From Syntrophomonadaceae bacterium (GTDB lineage: Bacteria; Bacillota_B; Syntrophomonadia; Syntrophomonadales; Syntrophomonadaceae), in the NCBI GenBank assembly GCA_030627145.1, contig DAOUSQ010000013.1:1-13023 (forward strand): a stretch of 13,023 bases of DNA, read 5' to 3'. Numbering within the stretch: position 1 is the first letter of the stretch; each line of letters starts with the position of its first letter. Below the pieces are notes generated by a model that saw nothing but the letters and a program-made list of their open reading frames with translations, was not told the origin of the DNA and did no database searches. The position numbers and the translations under genes were made by a program. Shown here piece by piece: positions 6,644-12,323 of this stretch.

Positions 6644-7115
6644 ATGACTGTGACCCTGGCAGTTATTGCTGGAATTATCTTTGCTGTTTATTCGGTCTAT
6701 TTTGTTAAAATTATTTCAGGAGATCCGGGTGAATTTGAAAAAGAATTGCTTGAAGCATTGGCCGATTGGACGCAAAACAGCAAGGGAAAAAGGGCACAAA
6801 TATGGTTTATCTTCTTTATTTCCTTAATAACCGAGTTATTTTATTTTCTGATGGTATTTCTGGTTATAAATAACCCAGTTATTTTATTTTCTGATGGTAT
6901 TTCTGGTTATAAATAACCCAGTTATCGTTTTTTTTACAGTCTTGTGCGTAGGGGTGGAACTATTTCATATATCCAGAGTTGGTATAACCTTCTATAAATT
7001 TTTAAAAGGGCTAATAGAATTAGTAGATATATTTAACTGGAGGCTTGAACGTATCAGTGCGATGCTGTTCTTTACTCATTCCCTACTGGTGCTCTTAAGC
7101 ATCTTTTTATTCTAA
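6644..7115 (+). pseudogene. small multi-pass membrane protein of unknown function, broken by a 43-bp duplication
   Basis: I do not recognise the family. Two frames, one ending at a TAA at 6914-6916 and one running to 7115, join into a single 142-aa protein if one copy of a 43-bp tandem repeat (6834-6876 and 6877-6919) is removed. The restored protein has an N-terminal membrane segment (about residues 3-25), a charged stretch with GDPGEFEKELLEALADW, a long hydrophobic central region that could hold two membrane segments, and a C-terminal one ending LLVLLSIFLF. As it stands, translation ends in VINNPVILFSDGISGYK at the stop inside the second copy, losing the C-terminal third. The ATG at 6644 is preferred over a TTG at 6626; AAAGG (6629-6633) lies 10 bases before it. 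Confidence 0.75.
6834..6925 (+). repeat. perfect 43-bp tandem duplication with a 6-bp third copy
   Basis: Bases 6834-6876 are repeated exactly at 6877-6919, followed by the first six bases of the unit again (AGTTAT, 6920-6925). The same AGTTAT lies at the left edge, so the duplication is flanked by 6-bp microhomology, as expected for replication slippage. 43 is not a multiple of 3, so it shifts the frame. The two copies are identical, which points to a recent event or an assembly error. Confidence 0.97.
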
Positions 7116-7212
7116 TTAACTGACAACTGAGTTTGGAAGAAACAAAGGAATAAAATATAAGATATAATAACTTTTGAATTTGTTTATACAGGACATACAA
7201 GGAGGAGTGATT

Positions 7213-7935
7213 TTGTCCATATTTACCAGACAACCACGCTGGGGGTTTTTGGAAATCGTATTAGTTTACCTGGGCATACTTTTAATCGGTATACTTTTTG
7301 GTTTATATGGTGACACAATTACCAGCTTACTCAACAATTTAGGGGTTCCGGATAATGAGCTTTCTTATTTTACTATCGGCTTTATAATTCAATTTATATC
7401 TACTATTATTCTTGTTTTTGTATTTACTATCGCTGGAAAAGATGCCAGACTAAGCGACCTGGGCATAAGAAGAGCCAGGAGGTCAGATTATATTAAATAT
7501 GGCTTGCTGGGCGGCTTAATTTTAATGCTGTTATTAGTTATCCTGGGGTATTTTGTAAATTATCTACAGCCTGAGCTTAAGCCGCAGGTATTTGAAGAAA
7601 TGCTGCGTTCGGTAACAAATGTTCCCGGATTTATTATTTTATTTATTATGGGTACAGTTATGGCCCCAATATCTGAAGAGTTATTTTATCGTGGAATGAT
7701 ATATCCTGTTTTTCGTAGGCATGTAGGTCCACTTTGGGGAGCTATTCTGGCAGGAATAGTTTTCGGTCTTGCACATTGGGATTTCTGGAGGACAATACCA
7801 CTGGCTGTCGGAGGAGCAGTTTTATGTTATATATATGAAAAAACAGGGAGTATATTGGTATCTACTGTGACCCATGGTGTATGGAATGGAACTATGTCAA
7901 TACTTGTCTATTTAAGTGCTACTAACTTATTATAG
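7213..7935 (+). CDS. CPBP-family intramembrane metalloprotease
   Basis: Polytopic membrane protein, 240 aa, of the CPBP (CAAX protease and bacteriocin-processing) family. Members are intramembrane metal-dependent endopeptidases; bacterial roles include bacteriocin maturation or immunity and cell-envelope functions, and the substrate cannot be told here. Seen: several hydrophobic segments, motif 1 SEELFYRGMIYPVFRR with the EExxxR catalytic pair, motif 2 FGLAHWDF with the conserved His, and motif 3 THGVWN with the second His. All key residues are present. The TTG at 7213 is chosen over the in-frame TTG at 7174 because AAGGAGG (7199-7205) lies 7 bases upstream. An AT-rich 7-bp inverted repeat (TAACTTA 7923-7929, TAAGTTA 7936-7942) overlaps the stop codon. 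No bacteriocin gene is seen next to it. Confidence 0.9.
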   Translation: MSIFTRQPRWGFLEIVLVYLGILLIGILFGLYGDTITSLLNNLGVPDNELSYFTIGFIIQFISTIILVFVFTIAGKDARLSDLGIRRARRSDYIKYGLLGGLILMLLLVILGYFVNYLQPELKPQVFEEMLRSVTNVPGFIILFIMGTVMAPISEELFYRGMIYPVFRRHVGPLWGAILAGIVFGLAHWDFWRTIPLAVGGAVLCYIYEKTGSILVSTVTHGVWNGTMSILVYLSATNLL

Positions 7936-7957
7936 TAAGTTAATTTCAGGAAATACA

Positions 7958-7984
7958 TTGACAAAGTTATTATTAAGGTATAAA
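7958..7984 (+). promoter_or_regulatory. possible promoter with perfect -35 box, upstream of the fmdB-like leader
   Basis: TTGACA (7958-7963) is a perfect -35 box. The -10 box is either TATAAA (7979-7984, spacer 15) or TAAATA (7981-7986, spacer 17). The short spacer for the better -10 box lowers confidence. It lies just after the CPBP protease stop. Confidence 0.45.
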
Positions 7985-8070
7985 TAAATATATGGGAAAC
8001 ATTTTTAACTAAACTTTTGCATTTGGCAATGCCTAATTTGAGGTAATAGTAAATCATTAAGTTTATTGAC

Positions 8071-8154
8071 TAGGAGTACTAAGTAAGGAATGAGAAGTTT
8101 TTGTAAGCGAGATTTCTAAATTTTAAGGGATATTCGCTTAACGATTCACTCCTA
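8071..8154 (+). promoter_or_regulatory. nested inverted repeat, candidate structured RNA leader
   Basis: The outer arms TAGGAGT (8071-8077) and ACTCCTA (8148-8154) pair perfectly. A middle pair GAAT (8088-8091) and ATTC (8144-8147) and the inner perfect arms TAAGCGA (8104-8110) and TCGCTTA (8134-8140) nest inside them. The order of the arms allows one continuous, interrupted stem-loop of 84 bases. I see no T-box or other recognised riboswitch core. Confidence 0.4.
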
Positions 8155-8175
8155 ACCCTTGACCTGTAACTCAAA

Positions 8176-8206
8176 TATATCTTAAGATAATCTTTCTTAA
8201 GATATA
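8176..8206. repeat. perfect 12-bp inverted repeat upstream of the fmdB-like gene
   Basis: TATATCTTAAGA (8176-8187) and TCTTAAGATATA (8195-8206) are exact complements around a 7-base loop. No T run follows on either strand close enough for a classic terminator, so an operator or an RNA hairpin are the better readings. Confidence 0.6.
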
Positions 8207-8280
8207 GAAGAAAAAGAAGAAAATAATCTGGTTAAATGCGAAAGTTATAGTACAAAAATCATATTGAAGAGGTGTAAGAC

Positions 8281-8583
8281 ATGCCAATTTATGACTACAA
8301 GTGTGAAAATTGCGGTCGCTTTGAAAAAGTACAGAAGATTACCGAAGAGGCACTCAGTGAATGTCCGGTATGTGGAGGACATGTAGAAAGAATTATCAGT
8401 AAGAATGTGGGTGTAGTCTTTAAAGGGACAGGTTTTTATTCAACCGATAATAATCGGATAAAAGACCGTGCTCGCAGTTTGAATAAAGAAAGACAGAAAG
8501 ATAATGAAGCTTTACTTGATAAAGATATTGGTTCTTATGTTAAACAATCTGATAGTACAACGAAAAAAGTACAAGAAGCCTAG
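8281..8583 (+). CDS. FmdB-family zinc ribbon protein
   Basis: Small protein, 100 aa, of the FmdB (putative regulatory protein) zinc ribbon family. Seen: the family start MPIYDYKC, two CxxC knuckles at C8/C11 and C28/C31 that should bind one zinc, then an [19 protein letters not shown] stretch typical of the family, and a charged, low-complexity tail. The name comes from a proposed regulator of formamidase or formate dehydrogenase genes in methylotrophs; a function for most members is unproven, so no role is claimed. Ribosome site AGAGGTG (8268-8274) lies 6 bases before the ATG. The gene is single: it has its own leader and a terminator directly after the stop. Confidence 0.9.
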   Translation: MPIYDYKCENCGRFEKVQKITEEALSECPVCGGHVERIISKNVGVVFKGTGFYSTDNNRIKDRARSLNKERQKDNEALLDKDIGSYVKQSDSTTKKVQEA

Positions 8584-8602
8584 TCCCCGCAAGGGGATTT
8601 TT
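8584..8602 (+). terminator. compact rho-independent terminator of the fmdB-like gene
   Basis: TCCCC (8584-8588), a GCAA tetraloop (8589-8592), GGGGA (8593-8597) and TTTTT (8598-8602), starting directly at the base after the stop codon. The stem is short but GC-rich and capped by a stable GNRA loop. Confidence 0.8.
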
Positions 8603-8666
8603 CCGTAATAATAGGATTAGAAACTAAAGCCAATTCTTTGAGTAGATATATACAGGAGTGACGTTC

Positions 8667-9371
8667 ATGATTGAGGCCATTACGTTTGATTTTTGGAATA
8701 CGCTTTTTAAACCACCCCCTCATGAGCAGGTTTCTGCCCGGAGGACCAGGGATTTTAGAAATGTGCTGGAAGAAGAAGGTTTTACTATCAGTCTTGACGA
8801 TATCACCAGTGCTTTCAAAAAAAACTGGGAGGAAGTATTTTATTACCAGAGAGCCTATGGCAGGGATATTGGTCCCCGGGGACAGCTTACAAATATACTG
8901 AAAAAACTGGGGATTGTCCCGGAAGTAGAGGGCCTAGAAAAGCTCTATAAAACTTATACCGGTACAATCTCAAAAATCCCCCCTGAACTTAATAATGGTG
9001 TAGCAGAAACGCTTCCGGTACTGTCTGAAAAATATAAGCTTGCTGTAATATGTAACACTGGTATAGCACCGGGTACTTTGCTTAGAGAAGTTATGAGAGA
9101 CAAAGGTATATTTAACTTTTTTGAAATTTTAGTGTTTTCAGATGAAGTGGAATTTGCTAAACCCAGTACAAAGATATTTAAATATACCCTGGAACACCTC
9201 GGCATAAAAAATTCAGCTGCAGCTCATATAGGAGACGATGCTATAACTGATGTTATTGGCGCAAAAATGGCTGGAATGAAGGCAATATGGCTGGCACCGG
9301 GAGCGAACTGGGCAGTACCCGAGGCTGACTATCATGTGCAAAATGTCAGGGAACTAATATCTATTTTTTAA
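8667..9371 (+). CDS. HAD-superfamily hydrolase with a Trp in motif I
   Basis: Cytosolic haloacid dehalogenase-like hydrolase, 234 aa, with an inserted helical cap between motifs I and II (C1-type layout). Seen: motif I TFDFWNTLF with the nucleophile D8, motif II CNTG (T131), motif III K165 in FAKPSTKIF, motif IV GDDAITD (D190, D191, D195). The residue two after the nucleophile, an Asp in phosphatases, is W10. Dehalogenases also lack this acid, so the enzyme may not be an ordinary phosphatase; the substrate is unknown. The ATG at 8667 is preferred over a GTG at 8658 because AGGAG (8654-8658) lies 8 bases upstream and overlaps that GTG. It follows the fmdB-like terminator and precedes a 139-bp gap, so it is probably a single gene. 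Confidence 0.9.
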   Translation: MIEAITFDFWNTLFKPPPHEQVSARRTRDFRNVLEEEGFTISLDDITSAFKKNWEEVFYYQRAYGRDIGPRGQLTNILKKLGIVPEVEGLEKLYKTYTGTISKIPPELNNGVAETLPVLSEKYKLAVICNTGIAPGTLLREVMRDKGIFNFFEILVFSDEVEFAKPSTKIFKYTLEHLGIKNSAAAHIGDDAITDVIGAKMAGMKAIWLAPGANWAVPEADYHVQNVRELISIF

Positions 9372-9383
9372 CAGTCTTACCTC

Positions 9384-9413
9384 TCGACAAAGTTTTAATT
9401 TTGCATTTATAAA
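9384..9413 (+). promoter_or_regulatory. possible sigma-A-type promoter for rnhA
   Basis: TCGACA (9384-9389) and TATAAA (9408-9413) are each 5 of 6 to consensus, with an 18-base spacer. A start near 9420 would place the 9417-9437 hairpin at the very 5' end of the message. Confidence 0.42.
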
Positions 9414-9416
9414 TAG

Positions 9417-9437
9417 CGGATTGAGTTTCCCAATCCG
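9417..9437 (+). repeat. 7-bp hairpin between the HAD gene and rnhA
   Basis: CGGATTG (9417-9423) and CAATCCG (9431-9437) are perfect complements with a 7-base loop. No T run follows on the plus strand (TACCTTAATT), so it is a poor terminator for the HAD gene. After it the sequence is a low-complexity AT tract (9442-9480). Confidence 0.5.
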
Positions 9438-9510
9438 TACCTTAATTAAGAATTCAAAATTTAAAATTCATAATTAATTTAGTTCCCAGGTATGAGGGAG
9501 GAGCGACAGG

Positions 9511-9948
9511 ATGAAAGAAATAATTATATACACAGATGGAGCGTGTTCCGGTAATCCCGGACCGGGAGGATGGGGAGCAGTTCTTTTTTATAAGGATAAT
9601 ATAAAAGAAATCTCAGGAGGAGAGCAGCAGACAACTAATCAGCGGATGGAATTAACTGCTGTAATAGAAGCATTAAAAGTTGTAAAAGTAACTGGGTGGG
9701 ATATTACGGTATTCTCTGATAGCGCTTATATTGTCAACGGCTTTAAACAAAACTGGATACAAAACTGGGAGAAGAATGGTTGGAAGAATAGTAAGAAGGA
9801 AGCTGTGGCCAATCAGGATTTATGGAAAGAGCTTATTATGTTGACCCGTAGAAACAAGGTGAGGTTGGAAAAAGTTAAAGGGCATTCGGGAGACAAATGG
9901 AACGAGCGTTGTGATGAACTGGCGCGCAATGCCATCAAAAATCTCTAA
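9511..9948 (+). CDS. rnhA: ribonuclease HI
   Basis: Ribonuclease H type I, 145 aa, close to the 155 aa of the E. coli enzyme. It cleaves the RNA strand of RNA-DNA hybrids and removes R-loops and primers in the cytosol. Seen: all four metal-binding acids D9 (TDGACSGNPGPGGWG), E47 (QRMEL), D70 (FSDSAYI) and D135 (ERCDELA), and the catalytic-loop histidine H125 in KGHSGD. The basic W-rich segment NWIQNWEKNGWKNSKKE corresponds to the substrate-binding handle of the E. coli type. The start is an ATG with GAGGGAGGAG (9494-9503) 7 bases before it. The gene is separated from both neighbours, with its own candidate promoter. Confidence 0.97.
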   Translation: MKEIIIYTDGACSGNPGPGGWGAVLFYKDNIKEISGGEQQTTNQRMELTAVIEALKVVKVTGWDITVFSDSAYIVNGFKQNWIQNWEKNGWKNSKKEAVANQDLWKELIMLTRRNKVRLEKVKGHSGDKWNERCDELARNAIKNL

Positions 9949-10025
9949 TGGTATATATATGGTGTTACCCCTTGCTTTCCATTTCGGTCTAAATATTTGT
10001 TGTAATATAAGGATGATATCAGGTA

Positions 10026-10667
10026 ATGAGTAAAATCGAGATATATTCTGGCATAGAAAATGGTGAGACAGGTATTGGAGTTAGAGTCAGGGATAAAGAG
10101 GCTTCTCTGGCTGATTTACTGTATGCATGGCAACCGTTATGTGATGATGACAGTTTATTTAAACTATATGGGAATTCAAATTACTCTGCATGTAAAGGAT
10201 GTATACACAATTGCTGTAATACTGCTTATGTCATACCGGATTTAATATCTTTTAAGAAAATGGCCGGATATTTTAAATGTGATTACCAGGAATTTATAAG
10301 GAAGTATTTTCATGAGGAAAAGGTTAGTCTGGGTTTATTAAGAATGAAACCAAATCCCTGTGTTTTTCTTGAGAATAATATTTGTACAATTTACCCGATA
10401 CGTTCGCTTATCTGTCGTTTTTACCTGTGCAGTAACATTCTTGGAGATACTGAACAGTTGATTTATTCAATTACCTGGACAGGAATAACTGCTACTCAGC
10501 TGTTTGCCGAAAAAAATGGATTAATTAATACGGATATTATAAATGGCCTTAGTAGTTTTGATATGCTTTTTAAAAACCTTATTGAAGAGTATCGTAACAG
10601 CAGCAATGTCCAACTTTTTATGCAGGCCGATGAGTATAGTGAAATACCACTGCTGCCTTTTCTTTAA
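10026..10667 (+). CDS. YkgJ-family cysteine cluster protein
   Basis: Predicted 213-aa soluble protein of the YkgJ (zinc- or iron-chelating, CxxCxxxCC) family. Seen: C56, C59 and the pair C63-C64 in CKGCIHNCC, then C112 (NPCVFL), C120 (NNIC), C130 and C135 in SLICRFYLC. This spacing matches the family core, which is thought to bind metal or an Fe-S cluster. Biochemical function is unknown for most members, and the segments outside residues 50-140 are not recognised. The ATG at 10026 has AAGGATGAT (10009-10017) 8 bases upstream. It is 77 bp after rnhA on the same strand and may be co-transcribed with it. It is followed at once by the broken EamA fragment. Confidence 0.82.
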   Translation: MSKIEIYSGIENGETGIGVRVRDKEASLADLLYAWQPLCDDDSLFKLYGNSNYSACKGCIHNCCNTAYVIPDLISFKKMAGYFKCDYQEFIRKYFHEEKVSLGLLRMKPNPCVFLENNICTIYPIRSLICRFYLCSNILGDTEQLIYSITWTGITATQLFAEKNGLINTDIINGLSSFDMLFKNLIEEYRNSSNVQLFMQADEYSEIPLLPFL

Positions 10668-10671
10668 TTGT

Positions 10672-10694
10672 GAGACGGGAGACGTTAGACGTGA
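10672..10694 (+). repeat. short degenerate GAGACG repeat at the EamA breakpoint
   Basis: GAGACG occurs at 10672-10677 and 10679-10684, with a partial GACG at 10688-10691, between the YkgJ stop and the EamA-like fragment. It is a tiny repeat tract whose position suggests a possible link to the truncation. Confidence 0.35.
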
Positions 10695-10747
10695 TGTTTT
10701 ATCTCCTTTGTTTACAAAAATATTTCTTGCTCTCCATTTTTCGTTCT

Positions 10748-10960
10748 GGATCACTTAACTGGTCTTTAAAATATATAAAGGCTCCCATTGTGGCAGTTTC
10801 CATACTTGGTGAATCTGTGGGAGCCAGTATACTAGCGTATATTCTTTTTAAGGAATTGCTTTTATGGTATCAGATTATTGGCGGCATTTTCGTACTATTG
10901 GGGCTCTATTTTGCCACAGCAAATGAACGTAAATCAGTTAACGAATTTGAAAGTATATAG
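10748..10960 (+). pseudogene. 3' remnant of an EamA/DMT-family transporter gene
   Basis: About 70 codons before the TAG at 10958-10960 encode the C-terminal end of a drug/metabolite transporter. Visible are NWSLKYIKAPIVAVSILGES, VGASILAYILFKELLLWYQ and IIGGIFVLLGLYFATANERK. These resemble the last two membrane segments of the second EamA domain, with the conserved Pro-like KAP and glycine positions. A full protein has about 290 aa and ten membrane segments. The preceding 26 codons in frame (from 10670) do not resemble a transporter and come from the repeat tract and unrelated DNA, so the 5' four fifths are gone. It has no ribosome site. It ends 2 bp from the stop of the convergent lipoprotein gene. 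Confidence 0.78.
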
Positions 10961-10962
10961 TC

Positions 10963-11931
10963 TTAATCATAGAGTTTAGTCCACTGGGTACGGGGGAAGT
11001 AGTGTTCAACTATTTCCCGGGCTTTTTTATCTTCCTTGGCCATAGTAAAGGCACCCCATTGTTCCATTCCAACTCCATGTCCCCAGCCGCTGCCTTTAAA
11101 AACAATATTATTTCCTTCTGCTTTTATACTGCTAAATTGAGTAGAATATAAACGGTCAAAACCTACCTCTTCTCTCAAGTCCACGGCAGGAATAGAAGCC
11201 TTACCGGCACTGATTGTTATAGCACGTCCCGAGGGACCTTTCTTACTTATTCTTATATCATCGAGAGAACCTGCTTCACTGCCCATAATATTTTTTATTT
11301 TCCACCGGGGAACTTTTACGGTCCAGTTTGTATATTTATCCGGCGCATTTTTTAACCCGTTGGTTTTTACCGGAACAATATAGGCCGAGGCTTTATCTTT
11401 TAATTTTGGAAAACCTTCTTCAATACTGGCTGTTTTATCTTTAGAAGCTGAATGAAAAAGTGCATAAACAAATTTACCATTGTAAGTAAGAACCTGACCT
11501 CTGGTTTCTTCTACTGCCTTTGATATATTATCAGTTATTTTTTTTTCATCATAAGCCTGGAATTCGGTATGGTCGTCACTTGCATCGGTATCATGCTTTT
11601 CCCGGGTACCATTTTCATATTCCAGCAGTGCAAGAGTCATCGTCCTGGCAACTATTGCCTGAGCTTTAAGCGCTTCCATAGGAAATTTTGGCCCAATTTC
11701 TGCAGCCACGACTCCCTTGAGGTATTCTTCTAATTTCAATTCTTGCTTTTCTCCGGTAGCACTCCGGTAAAGACTGATTGTTGGTTCCTGGTTATATTTA
11801 TCAACTTCAGGAGCTTTTTTAACAGGTGCAGGTTTTTTACTGGCTTGCTGGCACCCTGCTGTAGAGGTCATTAAGGCAATAGTTAATAATAAAGTTAAGA
11901 AAAGTTTACCTGGTCTATTTTGCCGCAACAA
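10963..11931 (-). CDS. SpoIID/LytB-domain lipoprotein
   Basis: Predicted membrane-anchored lipoprotein, 322 aa, with a SpoIID/LytB domain. SpoIID cuts peptidoglycan glycan strands (lytic transglycosylase) during forespore engulfment; LytB-type homologs modulate cell-wall amidases. Seen: a signal peptide with lipobox TSTAGC, lipidated at C27; the SpoIID core LEEYLKGVVAAEIG, KFPMEALKAQAIVARTMTL with the conserved Glu of AAEIG; then DTEFQAY-like DDHTEFQAY; and the C-terminal signature GSGWGHGVGMEQWGA. The start is a TTG at 11931 with AAAGGAG (11946-11940) 8 bases upstream on the minus strand. The lipoprotein anchor, unlike SpoIID's own N-terminal membrane segment, and the isolated position suggest a SpoIID paralog rather than spoIID itself. 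It is convergent with the EamA remnant. Confidence 0.9.
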   Translation of the reverse strand: MLRQNRPGKLFLTLLLTIALMTSTAGCQQASKKPAPVKKAPEVDKYNQEPTISLYRSATGEKQELKLEEYLKGVVAAEIGPKFPMEALKAQAIVARTMTLALLEYENGTREKHDTDASDDHTEFQAYDEKKITDNISKAVEETRGQVLTYNGKFVYALFHSASKDKTASIEEGFPKLKDKASAYIVPVKTNGLKNAPDKYTNWTVKVPRWKIKNIMGSEAGSLDDIRISKKGPSGRAITISAGKASIPAVDLREEVGFDRLYSTQFSSIKAEGNNIVFKGSGWGHGVGMEQWGAFTMAKEDKKAREIVEHYFPRTQWTKLYD

Positions 11932-11969
11932 TTAAATCTCTCCTTTGCTTTTTAAGGTTAGTATTTCCT

Positions 11970-12017
11970 GGTATTATTTTGTTATGTCTGGCAAACTCAG
12001 GTATTATTTATTAATAC
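11970..12017. promoter_or_regulatory. repeated GGTATTATTT and a GTATTA/TAATAC dyad upstream of the SpoIID-like gene
   Basis: GGTATTATTT occurs at 11970-11979 and 12000-12009, 30 bases apart (about three helical turns). The second copy is part of a dyad, GTATTA (12001-12006) and TAATAC (12012-12017) around 5 bases. It lies 70-90 bases before the minus-strand TTG start and just before the plus-strand TATAAT, so a regulator here could affect either side. Confidence 0.3.
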
Positions 12018-12040
12018 AACTTTTGCACTTGATATATAAT
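12011..12040 (+). promoter_or_regulatory. possible promoter reading into the 242-bp multi-hairpin segment
   Basis: TTAATA (12011-12016), an 18-base spacer and a perfect TATAAT (12035-12040). The expected start near 12047 is a few bases before the left arm of the inverted repeat (12053). The -35 box is 4 of 6. Confidence 0.35.
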
Positions 12041-12052
12041 GCGATACAAGGG

Positions 12053-12294
12053 AATAGACGCGGGTTTGCTTCGCTCACTCGTTAAGGTTTTTTTTGAAGC
12101 ATCTTGGCCTGCCACGGGAACGGTTCTTTTGGCAGGCAGGCCTGCGGTTTTTCTTTAAGGTAATTTAGAAAAAGAGTAATTTGTTAACCATCAGCTTAAG
12201 TTGTAGAATTGGATAGAATTAAAAATTAAAAATAAAGATCTGCGGTAATCCGCGCCCGAAGGGTCTGCGTGCGACGGAGTCGCCAGCGTCTATT
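12053..12294. repeat. 242-bp inverted-repeat-bounded, multi-hairpin element
   Basis: AATAGACGC (12053-12061) and GCGTCTATT (12286-12294) are perfect complements. Inside them are TGCTTC/GAAGCA (12067-12101), GCCTGCCA/TGGCAGGC (12107-12137), a 10-bp palindrome GCAGGCCTGC (12136-12145), GCGG/CCGC (about 12242-12253), CCC/GGG (about 12255-12263) and GCGAC/GTCGC (about 12271-12283). The GC-rich ends contrast with the AT-rich host. No open frame or transposase is present, so this could be a non-autonomous repeat (MITE-like), a structured RNA, or an old insertion. The right end resembles the 2403-2435 hairpin. Confidence 0.5.
12181..12209 (+). promoter_or_regulatory. possible promoter for trmL
   Basis: TTGTTA (12181-12186), a 17-base spacer and TAGAAT (12204-12209), 4 of 6 and 5 of 6 to consensus. 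It lies inside the AT-rich centre of the 12053-12294 segment and about 115 bases before the trmL ATG, so the right-hand GC-rich hairpins would be in the trmL leader. Confidence 0.38.
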
Positions 12295-12323
12295 AAGATT
12301 ATTCTAATTTGGAGGAGAAAATG

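Larger units (their letters stand above)
7936..8280. other. 345-bp structured region upstream of the fmdB-like gene
   Basis: No gene is supported in this stretch. It opens with a promoter candidate (7958-7984). A small hairpin GCATT/AATGC follows (8019-8032), then a nested inverted repeat (8071-8154), then a perfect 12-bp inverted repeat (8176-8206). A purine-rich run (8207-8222) and the ribosome site AGAGGTG (8268-8274) close it. If the promoter is real, the transcript carries a leader of about 290 bases before the fmdB-like ATG. Confidence 0.6.
11932..12323. other. 392-bp divergent region between the SpoIID-like gene and trmL
   Basis: No gene is supported. Next to the minus-strand lipoprotein gene are two GGTATTATTT copies (11970-11979, 12000-12009). 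A TATAAT (12035-12040) is followed by the 242-bp inverted-repeat-bounded segment (12053-12294), whose two ends are GC-rich and whose centre (12157-12235) is AT-rich. The candidate trmL promoter lies inside that AT-rich centre. Confidence 0.6.

Noticed and set aside
8071..8154. T-box or known riboswitch before the fmdB-like gene
   Set aside because: No T-box consensus, specifier-loop or terminator/antiterminator pair and no recognisable ligand-binding core.
10670..10747. First 26 codons of the frame that ends in the EamA-like tail
   Set aside because: No transporter-like sequence and no ribosome site; it reads through the GAGACG repeat tract, so it is not part of the gene.
12107..12156. Rho-independent terminator at GCCTGCCA/TGGCAGGC with TTTTTCTTT
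   Set aside because: The T run starts 11 bases after the stem and there is no upstream plus-strand gene; it fits better as part of the multi-hairpin element.
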